DNA of 53,963 nt from Bacteroidales bacterium. GTDB lineage: Bacteria > Bacteroidota > Bacteroidia > Bacteroidales > VadinHA17. The notes beneath the pieces were generated by a model. It was not told the DNA's origin, searched no databases, and was given only the letters and a program-made list of their open reading frames with translations. Where the stretch lies: contig PMIJ01000129.1 of the NCBI GenBank assembly GCA_003157015.1, positions 1 to 53,963 on the forward strand. Direction: 5' to 3'. This document shows, piece after piece, positions 25,166 through 34,955 of this stretch; positions within the stretch are counted from its first letter, which is position 1, and the number at the start of each line of letters is the position of its first letter. The position numbers and the translations under genes are program-made.

Positions 25166-26614
25166 CTAGCCTACACTGCCTTCGAGGCTTATCTGAAGAA
25201 GCTTCTGAGCCTCCACAGCAAATTCCATCGGAAGTTTATTAATTACTTCGTGCGCATACCCGTTAACAATGAGGCCTATCGCATCTTCAGTTGAGATACC
25301 GCGCTGGTTGCAGTAGAAAATCTGATCTTCTCCGATTTTTGAAGTTGTTGCCTCATGTTCAACAATAGCAGTTGAGTTATCAACTTCAAGGTATGGAAAA
25401 GTATGAGCTCCGCATTTATCCCCTAGTAACAGAGAATCGCATTGTGAATAATTCCTCGCATTTGAGGCATTCTTTAAAACCTTTACAAGTCCTCTGTAGC
25501 TATTCTGACCATGACCCGCAGAAATCCCTTTTGACACAATTGTGCTTTTGGTATTTCTCCCGATATGGGTCATTTTGGTACCGGTATCAGCCTGCTGGTG
25601 GTTATTGGTTACGGCAACTGAATAAAATTCACCGGTGGAATTATCTCCTCTCAAAATGCACGAAGGATATTTCCAGGTAATAGCAGATCCTGTTTCTATC
25701 TGTGTCCATGATATCTTTGAATTCTCTCCTTTACACATTCCTCTTTTAGTCACAAAATTGTAGACACCGCCTTTCCCCTCTTTATCGCCAGGATACCAGT
25801 TCTGAACAGTTGAATATTTTACTTCGGCGTTTTTTTCGGCCACTATTTCAACTATTGCCGCATGAAGCTGATTTTCATCCCTGGAAGGAGCGGTGCATCC
25901 TTCAAGGTAGCTGACGTAGCTCTCTTCGTCAGCAATAAGTAGCGTGCGCTCAAACTGGCCGGTATTAGCCGAGTTTATTCTGAAATAAGTTGAAAGCTCC
26001 ATCGGACATCTAACCCCTTTTGGAATATAGCAGAACGAACCATCGCTGAAAACAGCTGAATTAAGAGTAGCAAAAAAATTATCAGTATATGGGACCACTG
26101 AACCCATATATCGTTTAACCAGGTCGGGATACTCTTTAACTGCATCGCTGAATGAACAGAAGATGATACCCATTTCGGCCAGGGTTTCCTTAAATGTTGT
26201 CTTGATGGAGACGCTGTCAATCACAGCATCAACTGCCACTCCGGCAAGATGCTTTTGTTCCTCAAGAGGTATACCCAGTTTGTCGAAGGTCTTCTTCAGT
26301 TCCGGATCAATATCGTCAACATTATTAAGTTTTTTCCTCTCGCTGGGAGCAGCATAGAAAATAATTTCCTGATAATTAATAGGCGCTATTTTAAGATTCG
26401 GCCATGTTGGCATTTTCATGGTTAGCCAATGGCGATATGATTTCAGACGGAAATCCAGTAACCACTGAGGTTCCTTTTTCTTTTCCGATATTAGTCTGAC
26501 CACCTCCTCGCTTAAACCCTTGGGGATCTTGTCCATTTTAATATCAGAATAGAACCCATACTTATATTCGGTGGTTGTTACGTCGCTAATTATTTTATCC
26601 TGATCTTTTTCCAT
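25166..26614 (-). CDS. sufB: SUF scaffold subunit SufB
   Basis: A 482-residue beta-helix protein and the main cluster assembly site of the SufBC2D complex. Key residues are present: Cys240 in [10 protein letters not shown], Cys401 in [14 protein letters not shown] (equivalent to E. coli Cys405) and Glu421 in [13 protein letters not shown]. It is the first gene of the operon sufB-C-D-S-E-sufT-queG on the minus strand. I do not see a consensus promoter or a recognisable IscR/SufR operator in the 60 bases upstream; a repeat element lies at 26675-26768. Confidence 0.97.
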   Translation of the reverse strand: MEKDQDKIISDVTTTEYKYGFYSDIKMDKIPKGLSEEVVRLISEKKKEPQWLLDFRLKSYRHWLTMKMPTWPNLKIAPINYQEIIFYAAPSERKKLNNVDDIDPELKKTFDKLGIPLEEQKHLAGVAVDAVIDSVSIKTTFKETLAEMGIIFCSFSDAVKEYPDLVKRYMGSVVPYTDNFFATLNSAVFSDGSFCYIPKGVRCPMELSTYFRINSANTGQFERTLLIADEESYVSYLEGCTAPSRDENQLHAAIVEIVAEKNAEVKYSTVQNWYPGDKEGKGGVYNFVTKRGMCKGENSKISWTQIETGSAITWKYPSCILRGDNSTGEFYSVAVTNNHQQADTGTKMTHIGRNTKSTIVSKGISAGHGQNSYRGLVKVLKNASNARNYSQCDSLLLGDKCGAHTFPYLEVDNSTAIVEHEATTSKIGEDQIFYCNQRGISTEDAIGLIVNGYAHEVINKLPMEFAVEAQKLLQISLEGSVG

Positions 26615-26674
26615 TTCATTATTATCAAATCCTTACCTCATAATGAAAAAATCACTTCCTTTATTCTGTCAATT

Positions 26675-26768
26675 GATTTTTTTCGTTTACCCCTACCCCA
26701 AGGGAAGCGAAAAAAATCACAGCTAAGCCCCCCTTGGAGGTCCCGATAGCTATCGGGATGGGGGTAAA
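26675..26768. repeat. composite intergenic repeat with two perfect inverted repeats
   Basis: gattttttttcg-type arms (26675-26685) match cgaaaaaaatc (26708-26718) perfectly over 11 bases. Within and after them lie C-run/G-run blocks (acccctaccccaaggg, then aagccccccttgg, then ggggg), and tcccgatagctatcggga (26741-26758) is a perfect 18-base palindrome. The composite sits in the 453-base gap between the nitronate monooxygenase-like gene and sufB, in which I see no gene. Confidence 0.65.
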
Positions 26769-26828
26769 AAACATCTCACAAAAACCATTCCGTTAATTGT
26801 ATTTAATCTAAATAAACACACAAAAATA

Positions 26829-26858
26829 TAAAAAAAAAGGATTTGATGAAGTAATCCT
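26829..26858 (-). terminator. weak terminator downstream of the FMN enzyme gene
   Basis: aggatt (26838-26843) pairs with aatcct (26853-26858), and on the minus strand the stem is followed by nine T (complement of 26829-26837). It lies about 210 bases after the stop of the gene at 27068. Confidence 0.5.
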
Positions 26859-27067
26859 ATCTAAAATATAATATTGAAGATCTACCTGGAAATAACTAAC
26901 CAACCATAATGACAATACGGCGCCAAAGAATATCCGTGATTACAAAATTACAGATTCCTGATGAATTTTTGTGTCTTTGCGGCTTAGCGGCAATAGAAAG
27001 AGAAACAGGATTAGAATTGAAAACTAAGAACTATCACAGAGTAACAAAGGACCACAAGTAATTGTAT

Positions 27068-28135
27068 TTATTTGCTCTCTTTATATTCCTTAATTAGGGA
27101 TTGAAAGATCTCTTTTACAGAGGATATTCTGGTAGCCCTGAAGGCGTTAGCTCCGCAGAAAGCATAACCGTTTTCAAAATTGCCCTTAAGAGCATTTATC
27201 AGAGCAATTATAATGCAATACGGACTTTTAGTTATATCGCAAGTTTTAATGCATTTGAAAGGACATTTTTTAGGCTGTTTTTTGCCTTCTCGTACTTTTG
27301 TAATAAAATTACTCAGTATTGCCCGTCCTGGCATTCCAACCGGGCTCTTAATAATCTCAATATCTGAACTTTGAGCATCGATATAAGCCTGTTTGAAAGC
27401 AGGGGAAGCGTCACATTCTTCAGTTGTTACAAAACGGGTAGCCATCTGGACCCCTGAAGCACCCAGGTTAAGAATATTATGTATGTCCTCACCGGTATAA
27501 ATACCTCCCGCAGCGATAAGTGGAATTTTTGTGTTGTATTTATCCTCAAATATTTTAAGTTCACTAACAATTTCAGGCACAAGCTTTTCAAGAGAATAAT
27601 CATTATCAAAGATCTGTTCCTCTTTAAAGCCAAGATGACCACCTGCCTTCGGTCCTTCAACAATAACTGCGTCGGGAAGATAATTGTAATTAGCCTTCCA
27701 CTTTTCACATATAATTTTTGTTGCCCTTGCTGATGATATAATAGGAATTAGTTTGGTAGTACTGTCCTTTTTTAAAAAAGATGGCAAGTCCAGGGGAAGC
27801 CCTGCTCCTGCTGTAATTAGATCAACCTTCTCTGAGATGGCTGTTTTAATCATATCAGTGAAATTTGTCATGGCTACCATAACATTAACACCGATTACTC
27901 CTAAAGTCTTTTCTCGTGCTTTACGAATCTCTTCCTTAAGTCCGTATATACTGGCTTCGAGAAAATCAGATGAAAATTCCTTATATAAAAGGCCGAGTCC
28001 TGCACTCGAGATAACCCCTGCTCCACCTTCATTTGCAACTGCGGCAGCGAGCCCGGAAAGAGAAATTCCCACTCCCATTCCTCCCTGTATAATTGGTACT
28101 GCAATTGCAAGATTCCCAATTCTGAGTCCCTTCAT
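27068..28135 (-). CDS. FMN-dependent enzyme of the nitronate monooxygenase / FabK-like family
   Basis: A 355-residue TIM-barrel flavoprotein. The N-terminus has the family signature IIQGGMGVGISLSGLAAAVA, and FMN phosphate binding is represented by PLIAAGGIYTGEDI and LGASGVQMATRFV. Near the C-terminus it has a cysteine cluster CPFKCIKTCD, then SPYC, followed by FCGANAFRA. That cluster is what I recall of the branch found in anaerobes. Members oxidise nitronates or act as enoyl-ACP reductases (FabK); the sequence does not settle which. The gene is not in an operon. Given the cysteines, an added metal or Fe-S site is possible. Confidence 0.85.
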   Translation of the reverse strand: MKGLRIGNLAIAVPIIQGGMGVGISLSGLAAAVANEGGAGVISSAGLGLLYKEFSSDFLEASIYGLKEEIRKAREKTLGVIGVNVMVAMTNFTDMIKTAISEKVDLITAGAGLPLDLPSFLKKDSTTKLIPIISSARATKIICEKWKANYNYLPDAVIVEGPKAGGHLGFKEEQIFDNDYSLEKLVPEIVSELKIFEDKYNTKIPLIAAGGIYTGEDIHNILNLGASGVQMATRFVTTEECDASPAFKQAYIDAQSSDIEIIKSPVGMPGRAILSNFITKVREGKKQPKKCPFKCIKTCDITKSPYCIIIALINALKGNFENGYAFCGANAFRATRISSVKEIFQSLIKEYKESK

Positions 28136-28399
28136 TCTGAGTTTTAAATTTTGTCAAAGGTATACTAATTAAGATATCTGGAGCTGGAAAAGACATATTT
28201 AACATTTGTTAATGTTCGAAGGTATAAAGTCGCAACGGCGTAACGGCGCAATGGCAAAGGTTCTTCGTTATTTGGTAAGAAGCGGGCGACATTTTAATAT
28301 TATCCCCATTGATATGGCTAATTGTCGCTGATAAAATCAATATGATCAGCGTTTATCTGCGTAATCTGCGGGAAGCTTAATTCCTATTTCAAAAAAACT

Positions 28400-28407
28400 T
28401 AACTTTA
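28400..28407 (+). promoter_or_regulatory. candidate -7 box for the DUF4139 gene
   Basis: TAACTTTA lies 25 bases before the ATG at 28432, one base off TAnnTTTG. The rest of the 296-base gap from 28136 holds only short repeats (gcaacggcgtaacggcgcaa near 28231) and no gene. Confidence 0.3.
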
Positions 28408-28431
28408 GAGTGCTAATTTTAAAGATAAATT

Positions 28432-30057
28432 ATGAAAAGATCAATATTTGTTTCAATAATTCTTATTATATCGGTCACTGGAGCTACTGGACAGACTGAG
28501 AAGGAGATTAAAGCTGAAATAAAGCATGTCACCGTCTTCCCCGACAGAGCACAGATTGATCATGAAACATCTGTATCACTCCTGCCCGGGAAAAGCGTTC
28601 TTAAGCTTTCAGGTCTCTCTCCTTATATTGATGTTCAGAGCATTCAGATTAAGGGCTATGGAGAATTTACAATCCTTTCCGTAAATCACCAGAATAATTA
28701 TCTTCAGAACCTTGAAGACTCCCCGGAGGTAAAAAATATTAGGAGTCAGATTGAAACATTGCAGCTTAAAGTGTCTGATGAAAACGCGGCAATTGAGGTT
28801 CTGAAGCAAAAAGAAGCTTTTCTGATGGCTAATGATGCTGTGCTTGTCAAGTCTACAACATTTTCCCTGGAACAATTTAAAAGTTTCATGGATTTGTATA
28901 CCAATAATCTGGACCAGATCAGTGTGGCCACCTTAAAAAAGCAGAGACTTGTAAAAGATTATAATAAACAGATTCTTCTACTTCAGCAACAGTTAGCTGA
29001 TAAACTCAACACACAACAACTCCCCTCAGGTGAAATTCTGGTATCTGTGAGCTCTGAAAAACAAGTATCTGGGAAACTCCTTTTGAGTTATGTAGTAACA
29101 AATTCCGGATGGTATCCTTCTTATGACATCAGGGTTGATGATATAAAAAATCCAGTATCGATATTCTATAAGGCAAATGTTTACCAGAATTCCGGTGTAG
29201 ACTGGAAAGATGTTAAACTGAGTTTCTCGAATGCCACTCCATGGGTGGCAGGTGATATTCCGGTTCTTAATCCCTGGTTTGTTGATTTTTATTATCCTTC
29301 AGCAAGAATGTTGCAGGGGAGGGCTGCCGGTATAAATATAAACAGGAGTGAACCTGCCACACTTAATGAGGTTGTAGTTGTCGCTAATGACAAAAAGGAG
29401 GAAAAAGCTATGGAGGCAGCTCCGGTATCTGTTCAGAAACAGGTAGGAGAAACAACAATAACTTTCGATGTAGTTGTTCCCTATACAATCCCGTCAGATG
29501 GAAAAGTTCAGACCGTGGAAATCCAACGGATTAAAGCTCCTGCAGATTATAAGTATGTTACTCTGCCTAAATTGTCGCAGCTGGCTTATCTTACTGCAAA
29601 TATCACTGACTGGGCAAAATTAAGTCTTCAGACCGGCGAGGCTACTCTTTATTTTGAAAATTCCTTTGTGGGAAAATCGACTCTAAATGTAAACCAGTTA
29701 AAGGATACCCTTTCAATCTCACTTGGAACTGATAATAGTATACTGGTAAAAAGGGAGAAGAGAAAGGATTTTACCAGCAGAAAGGTAATTGGGGCAAACA
29801 GAACTGATACATATTCATTCCTGCTTACAATTAGAAATAATAAGTCAAACCCAATCGAAATCACTCTAAACGATCAGATTCCGGTTTCATCGAACAGCAG
29901 CATCAATGTTGACCCTGTTGAATTGTCAGGTGGCAAGCTTGATCAGCAGACCGGTGAAATTAAATGGAATCTTGATATAAAACCACAGGAGACCAAGCAG
30001 ATAGTTCTGACTTATTCTGTCAAATATCCCAGGGACAAAACCGTTATTCTTGAATGA
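28432..30057 (+). CDS. secreted DUF4140/DUF4139 protein (mucoidy-inhibitor A-like)
   Basis: A 541-residue exported protein with a signal peptide (residues 1-20). The N-terminal DUF4140 part has VTVFPDRAQIDHETSVSLLPG and LKLSGLSPYID. A coiled coil follows at about 95-195, then the DUF4139 beta domain from about 205 (LLSYVVTNSGWYPSYDIRVD, YKANVYQNSGVDWKDVKLSFS). Around residues 288-318 is an insert reading LQGRAAGININRS and TLNEVVVVAND, which resembles signatures of SusC/TonB-dependent receptors. Related proteins are named after MuiA of Azotobacter; their biochemical function is unknown. It is followed 18 bases later by a yccF-like gene. The protein is probably periplasmic or at the outer membrane. 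Confidence 0.85.
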   Translation: MKRSIFVSIILIISVTGATGQTEKEIKAEIKHVTVFPDRAQIDHETSVSLLPGKSVLKLSGLSPYIDVQSIQIKGYGEFTILSVNHQNNYLQNLEDSPEVKNIRSQIETLQLKVSDENAAIEVLKQKEAFLMANDAVLVKSTTFSLEQFKSFMDLYTNNLDQISVATLKKQRLVKDYNKQILLLQQQLADKLNTQQLPSGEILVSVSSEKQVSGKLLLSYVVTNSGWYPSYDIRVDDIKNPVSIFYKANVYQNSGVDWKDVKLSFSNATPWVAGDIPVLNPWFVDFYYPSARMLQGRAAGININRSEPATLNEVVVVANDKKEEKAMEAAPVSVQKQVGETTITFDVVVPYTIPSDGKVQTVEIQRIKAPADYKYVTLPKLSQLAYLTANITDWAKLSLQTGEATLYFENSFVGKSTLNVNQLKDTLSISLGTDNSILVKREKRKDFTSRKVIGANRTDTYSFLLTIRNNKSNPIEITLNDQIPVSSNSSINVDPVELSGGKLDQQTGEIKWNLDIKPQETKQIVLTYSVKYPRDKTVILE

Positions 30058-30075
30058 AACATAAATTAATTACTT

Positions 30076-30450
30076 ATGAATTTTTTAGGAAATCTGATAT
30101 GGCTGATCTTCGGTGGTCTTATCATAGCTATTGAGTATTTTGTCGGAAGTATTATTCTTATGATAACAATTGTCGGCATTCCTTTTGGAATCCAGACACT
30201 CAAAATGGCGTCATTAGCATTATGGCCTTTCGGACGTGACACAGTTTTACACTCAAGAGCCTCCGGTTGTCTGTATATTTTAATGAATATCATCTGGCTG
30301 TTGTGCGGAGGTTTATGGATAGCAATCACTCACGCAATATTCGGAGTTATCCTTTGCATAACAATTATCGGTATTCCCTTTGGTTTGCAGCATTTTAAGC
30401 TTACTGCAATTGCACTCTCACCGTTCGGGAGGGATATTATAAGCAAATAA
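30076..30450 (+). CDS. yccF: YccF-domain inner membrane protein
   Basis: A 124-residue membrane protein built of two similar halves, each with hydrophobic segments and the repeated block IVGIPFGIQTLKMASLALWPFGRD and IIGIPFGLQHFKLTAIALSPFGRD (residues 36-55 and 98-117). This duplicated YccF domain is diagnostic. No signal peptide. The role of YccF is unknown. The gene is 18 bases after the DUF4139 gene. Confidence 0.92.
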   Translation: MNFLGNLIWLIFGGLIIAIEYFVGSIILMITIVGIPFGIQTLKMASLALWPFGRDTVLHSRASGCLYILMNIIWLLCGGLWIAITHAIFGVILCITIIGIPFGLQHFKLTAIALSPFGRDIISK

Positions 30451-30507
30451 TCAGAATTAAGGCACCGATAAGCAAAAACACAGTTCCAAAATCGCTTGAA
30501 AATCAAT

Positions 30508-30537
30508 TTATTTACCCCAACCCCAGGGGGAGTAAAT
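30508..30537. repeat. short C/G-run inverted repeat before thiL
   Basis: tttaccccaacccc and agggggagtaaa form an inverted repeat with TTTAC/GTAAA ends. It is a short relative of the REP-like element at 6921-6992 and overlaps an upstream extension of the thiL frame, arguing that the extension is not coding. Confidence 0.55.
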
Positions 30538-30558
30538 TATGAAGAAATAAGCACTATA

Positions 30559-31593
30559 ATGGAAAAATCTGAAAACCAAAAAAAATCAATTAATGAATTC
30601 GGGAAGTTTGGTCTCATTAAACATCTGACCGGAAATATAGTTACAGGAAACAAAACAACTATTAAAGGTATAGGAGATGATTCTGCCATTATTGATTCGG
30701 GTAAGAATCTGACACTGGTAACAACAGACCTGCTTCTGGAAGGAATCCACTTTAACCTTATTTATACACCCATGAAACATCTGGGATATAAGGCTGTCAT
30801 ACGGGCTATATCTGATATTTATGCCATGAATGGAACTCCGGGACAGGTGATTATAGCTCTTGGCATCAGCTCAAAATTCAATGTTGAGCAACTTGAAGAA
30901 CTTTATGAAGGAATATCACTGGCATGTAAAAATTACAATGTTGATCTAGCTGGTGGAGATATCACGAGTTCACTGACTGGAATGACCATAGGTGTGACTG
31001 CAGTGGGAACGGTTGAGAAAAATGATCTGGTAAGAAGAGATGGTGCCAGGCCAAATGATCTTGTTTGTGTTACGGGTGATTTTGGCGCCTCATTCATGGG
31101 TCTTCAGCTTCTGGAAAGAGAAAGGAAGTTATTTATCAAAGACAAAGTTACTCAGCCCGATCTCTCAGGTTATGAATATGTTATCGAAAGGCAGCTGAAA
31201 CCTGAAATTCCGGTTTCAACATTAAAAGAACTTAAAAAAGAAGAAATCCAACCCACTTCGATGATAGATGTCACTGACGGACTGGCATCCGACCTTCTTC
31301 ATGTATGCAAATTATCAGGCACCGGGTGCAGGATATTCTACAGTAAAGTGCCTATAGATTACGAAACCTCAAAACTGGCTGAAGAATTTAATATTGATCC
31401 GATGGTACCGGCTCTGAACGGAGGTGAAGATTACGAAATGCTCTTTACTGTTCCTCTTGAAATGGTTGAAAAGATCAAGATTATACAGTCTGTGAAAGTG
31501 ATTGACCACATGACAACTTCAGGGTCAGGTTATTACTTAGCAGGTGATGATGGTTCGGAAGTCGAGATCTCTGCACAAGGATGGAAAGAGTAA
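30559..31593 (+). CDS. thiL: thiamine-monophosphate kinase
   Basis: A 344-residue enzyme that phosphorylates thiamine monophosphate to the active cofactor thiamine pyrophosphate. It has the PurM-like fold with metal-binding motifs GIGDDSAII, TTDLLLEGIHF, AGGDITSS, CVTGDFGASFMGLQLLER and MIDVTDGLASDLLHV, ending with ALNGGEDYEMLFTV. I start it at ATG 30559. An in-frame ATG at 30496 would add 21 residues encoded by a repeat element. Its stop is 10 bases from the convergent lpxA stop with no terminator between. Confidence 0.95.
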   Translation: MEKSENQKKSINEFGKFGLIKHLTGNIVTGNKTTIKGIGDDSAIIDSGKNLTLVTTDLLLEGIHFNLIYTPMKHLGYKAVIRAISDIYAMNGTPGQVIIALGISSKFNVEQLEELYEGISLACKNYNVDLAGGDITSSLTGMTIGVTAVGTVEKNDLVRRDGARPNDLVCVTGDFGASFMGLQLLERERKLFIKDKVTQPDLSGYEYVIERQLKPEIPVSTLKELKKEEIQPTSMIDVTDGLASDLLHVCKLSGTGCRIFYSKVPIDYETSKLAEEFNIDPMVPALNGGEDYEMLFTVPLEMVEKIKIIQSVKVIDHMTTSGSGYYLAGDDGSEVEISAQGWKE

Positions 31594-31603
31594 AAAAACA
31601 ATT

Positions 31604-32377
31604 TTACCTCGCCTTGATAATTCCTCTTTCCGATTTTCTGATAAAGTCGAGTATGTAGTCTCTGTCAGATGATGGTTTAAACTCTTTTTCCACAAATTCC
31701 AGAGCCTGCGAAAAGTTCATTCCCATCTGGTAAATGGCTCTGTATATTTCATGGATTTCGTCAATCCTCTCCTTTTCAAACCCCCGTCTGGTGAGACCAA
31801 CTAAATTCAATCCGAGAAAAGAAAGGGGGTCCCGATCGGCTTTGATATATGGAGGGACATCTATCCGTACCTTTGCACCACCGCCAATCATTACATGACC
31901 ACCAATATGCGCGAACTGGTGAACCATTGTACCTGCGCTGAGAATTGCCCAATCGTCAATATCAACTTCGCCGGCCAAAGCCGTGGAGTTACCTATGATA
32001 ACATTGTTTCCAATAGCACAGTCGTGACCCACATGCGAATAGGCCATTAAAAGACAGTTTTTCCCGATAATTGTCCGTCCGACAGCGGCGGTGCCCCGGT
32101 TAACAGTGGCGCATTCTCTCACAGTGGTGTTATCTCCAAGTTCAACCGTTGATTTTTCTCCTCTGAACTTAAGATCCTGAGGTATACCTGATACAACTGC
32201 AGAAGGGAATATTTTGCAGTTCTTTCCTATTCTGGCACCATCGAGAATGGTCGAATTTGGTCCAATCCATGTTCCATCACCTATATATACGTTGCCTGCA
32301 ATAAAGGCAAATGGTTCAATTATAACATCTTTGCCAATCTTTGCCTCAGGATGAATAAATGCTAAATTTGAGATCAT
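31604..32377 (-). CDS. lpxA: UDP-GlcNAc acyltransferase LpxA
   Basis: A 257-residue left-handed beta-helix enzyme performing the first step of lipid A synthesis, transfer of a 3-hydroxyacyl chain to UDP-GlcNAc. Hexapeptide repeats (IGDGTWIGP, IGNNVIIGN) fill residues 10-165. The catalytic His is 118 in AYSHVGHDC. The C-terminal helical part includes NLVGLTRRGFEKERIDEI. It is the last gene of HD hydrolase–lpxD–lpxC/fabZ–lpxA, eight bases after lpxC/fabZ. Confidence 0.97.
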   Translation of the reverse strand: MISNLAFIHPEAKIGKDVIIEPFAFIAGNVYIGDGTWIGPNSTILDGARIGKNCKIFPSAVVSGIPQDLKFRGEKSTVELGDNTTVRECATVNRGTAAVGRTIIGKNCLLMAYSHVGHDCAIGNNVIIGNSTALAGEVDIDDWAILSAGTMVHQFAHIGGHVMIGGGAKVRIDVPPYIKADRDPLSFLGLNLVGLTRRGFEKERIDEIHEIYRAIYQMGMNFSQALEFVEKEFKPSSDRDYILDFIRKSERGIIKAR

Positions 32378-32385
32378 TAAATTTA

Positions 32386-33780
32386 TTATTTATTTTTTAC
32401 GACTTGTGCCGTCATTTCACCTTCTAAAACAAGTTTGTTCCCAACAAACGCCTGACCAAACATTGTAGCTATTCCTCTCCGCATAACATCAGCAAATTCC
32501 ATTTTAAGTATCACAGTATCTCCCGGAACCACTTTCTGCTTAAACTTTAGTTTATCGATTTTAAGAAAATAAGTTGAATACTTCTCCGGTTCTTCAACTG
32601 AACTCAGGACAAGCAGTCCCCCGGTCTGAGCAAGCGCCTCAATCAGCAACACTCCCGGCATAACAGGCTCATTCGGGAAATGTCCCTGGAAGAAAGATTC
32701 GTTAAACGTAACATTCTTTATTCCCACAATCGATGACTCATCAAGGGCAATTATTTTATCAACAAGTAAAAATGGGAATCTGTGTGGCAGCCGTTTTTTA
32801 ATCTCTTCTATTGTAAAAACAGGCGGCAGTGATGCATCATATACAGGAATATCATGTTTTGAAATCGTCTTTTTCATTTCCTGCCGGATGATCTTTGCAA
32901 GGCGGGTATTTGCATAATGACCCGGACGGGTTGCAACTATTTTGCCTTTGATAGGATGACCGACAAGGGCAAGGTCGCCCATTATATCGAGCAATTTATG
33001 ACGTGCTGGTTCATTGGGATATCTTAATTCCGTGTTATTCAGGATACCTGCTTTGTGGGTGCTTATGCCGGGCCGGTTAAATAGTTTTGCGATCCGGTCT
33101 ATTTCAGCCTGTTCTACTTCTTTTTCAAGAATGACAATGGCATTATCAAGATCGCCACCTTTAATAAGTCCCAGATTATAAAGAGGTTCCAGTTCATGAA
33201 AGAACACAAAAGTACGGCTTTTGCTTATCTTCTCTTCAAAGTCTTCAATCGAATCGAGTATGGAATACTGGTTTCCGAGAATTTTTGAGTTATAATCTAT
33301 GAGAACATTGACGCTGAAATGATCATCGGGATAAACTATCAAATCCACTCCATGTTCCTCGTCAGAAAAAGTGATCTTTTGTTTGACTACGAAATAATTT
33401 CTGTCTTCTTTTTGTTCAACAATTCCGGCTTCCTTGATTGCTTCAACAAACTTCCAGGCAGAGCCTCCCATTATCGGAGCTTCGGGTCCGTTTAATTCAA
33501 TCAGAGCATTATCGACTCTCAGCCCATTAAACGCAGCCATCACATGCTCAATAGTTGTAACTGAAGCATTATTTTGCACCAGGGTTGTCCCCCTTGAAGT
33601 ATCTGTAACGTGTTCAGCCAATGCATCTATTAAAGGTTTTCCTGGAAGATCTACTCTGCAGAATTTGTAACCATGATTTACCGGAGCCGGCTTAAACGTG
33701 ATAGTCACACGATTTCCTGTATGCAACCCTCTGCCGGTAAGACTTATCTCTTTTGCAAGCGTCCTTTGCTTTTCACTCAT
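32386..33780 (-). CDS. lpxC/fabZ: bifunctional LpxC deacetylase / FabZ dehydratase
   Basis: A 464-residue fusion found across Bacteroidota. Residues 1-305 are LpxC, the committed step of lipid A synthesis: zinc ligands His79 (TTIEHVMAAF), His261 and Asp265 (RHKLLDIMGDL), general-acid His288 (RPGHYANT). Residues 320-464 are FabZ, 3-hydroxyacyl-ACP dehydratase: HRFPFLLVDK, His367 in QGHFPNEPVMPG, and Glu381 in LIEALAQTGG. Both active sites are complete. Joining the enzymes that compete for the 3-hydroxyacyl-ACP pool ties lipid A and phospholipid supply together. A 120-base gap separates it from lpxD upstream. Confidence 0.98.
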   Translation of the reverse strand: MSEKQRTLAKEISLTGRGLHTGNRVTITFKPAPVNHGYKFCRVDLPGKPLIDALAEHVTDTSRGTTLVQNNASVTTIEHVMAAFNGLRVDNALIELNGPEAPIMGGSAWKFVEAIKEAGIVEQKEDRNYFVVKQKITFSDEEHGVDLIVYPDDHFSVNVLIDYNSKILGNQYSILDSIEDFEEKISKSRTFVFFHELEPLYNLGLIKGGDLDNAIVILEKEVEQAEIDRIAKLFNRPGISTHKAGILNNTELRYPNEPARHKLLDIMGDLALVGHPIKGKIVATRPGHYANTRLAKIIRQEMKKTISKHDIPVYDASLPPVFTIEEIKKRLPHRFPFLLVDKIIALDESSIVGIKNVTFNESFFQGHFPNEPVMPGVLLIEALAQTGGLLVLSSVEEPEKYSTYFLKIDKLKFKQKVVPGDTVILKMEFADVMRRGIATMFGQAFVGNKLVLEGEMTAQVVKNK

Positions 33781-33900
33781 CAGTGTCTGTTATTAAATTA
33801 AAATCGGGTACAAAAAAAATAAAAATAATTCTAACAATCCAGAAAATTGTGTTTTAACTGAGTTTATTACCACAGACTCATTCCCGAATTCTGAACAAAA

Positions 33901-34938
33901 CTACTTCTTTTTCAGAGACTCTATCTCTTTTTCGAGGGAATCAATTTTAACCTTCATTTCGGGCAATTTTTTAAAAATCACGGACGATCTGAGGAATTGT
34001 TTCACCTCAATTGCAGGGGAACCTATGATCGCCGTATTTTCCTCTTTCACATCACCAAGTATACCCCCTTGTGCTCCTATCTTTGTTCCGTTGGCAATTT
34101 TTAAATGTCCTGCCAGTCCCACCTGTCCGCCAAACATGCAATTCTTCCCGACTTTTGTCGATCCGGAAATTCCTGTCTGGGCAGCCATAACAGAATTTTC
34201 TCCCACTTCAACATTGTGAGCAATCTGTATAAGATTGTCGAGCTTAACTCCTTTACGTATTATTGTTGATCCCATTGTGGCCCGGTCAATTGTTACATTG
34301 GCTCCAATCTCAACATGTTCCTCAAGGATGACATTTCCCAACTGCGGGATCTTCATAAATTCATTGTCCGACTGAGGAGCGAATCCGAATCCGTCGCTTC
34401 CTATCACAGTTCCGGCATGAATGGTACATCCTTCTCCCAGAATACAATCGTGATAGATTTTTACCCCCGGGTTGATAGTACAGTTATTACCTAGCTTTGT
34501 ATTGTCTCCGATATAAACCTGCGGATATATGGAACATCCGTCGCCTATTATACAATTCTCACCAACATATGTAAAAGGCCCTATGAAAACATCAGAACCA
34601 ATTATTGCCGAAGATTCAATAACTGCAGAAGGATGAATTCCCTTTTTTCTGGGTCTGGCCTGATCTACAAGCCGGAGAAGAGAAGCAAAAGCCTCATATG
34701 CGTTTTCCACTCTGATCAGTGTGGCACTTATCTTTGCGGAGGCCGCAAAACTTCTATTGACGAGAACGATAGAAGATTTAGTATCATATATGTAATGTTC
34801 ATATTTAGGATTGGCAAGGAATGACAGAGCTCCCAGCTGACCCTCTTCTATTTTGGCAATTGTATTTACCTTAATATCAGGGTTGCCTTCTATATCTCCT
34901 TTCAAAAAACCGGCGATTGTTGCAGCAGTAAATTCCAT
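33901..34938 (-). CDS. lpxD: UDP-3-O-acylglucosamine N-acyltransferase LpxD
   Basis: A 345-residue trimeric acyltransferase, third step of lipid A synthesis. The N-terminal uridine-binding domain occupies about residues 1-100. Hexapeptide beta-helix repeats follow ([16 protein letters not shown] onwards), with the catalytic His in [15 protein letters not shown]-terminal helical extension ends in a short coiled coil ([18 protein letters not shown]). It is 17 bases after the HD hydrolase gene. There is no OmpH/Skp gene next to it, unlike the proteobacterial order. Confidence 0.97.
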   Translation of the reverse strand: MEFTAATIAGFLKGDIEGNPDIKVNTIAKIEEGQLGALSFLANPKYEHYIYDTKSSIVLVNRSFAASAKISATLIRVENAYEAFASLLRLVDQARPRKKGIHPSAVIESSAIIGSDVFIGPFTYVGENCIIGDGCSIYPQVYIGDNTKLGNNCTINPGVKIYHDCILGEGCTIHAGTVIGSDGFGFAPQSDNEFMKIPQLGNVILEEHVEIGANVTIDRATMGSTIIRKGVKLDNLIQIAHNVEVGENSVMAAQTGISGSTKVGKNCMFGGQVGLAGHLKIANGTKIGAQGGILGDVKEENTAIIGSPAIEVKQFLRSSVIFKKLPEMKVKIDSLEKEIESLKKK

Positions 34939-34955
34939 AACATTTCAAATTTTAA

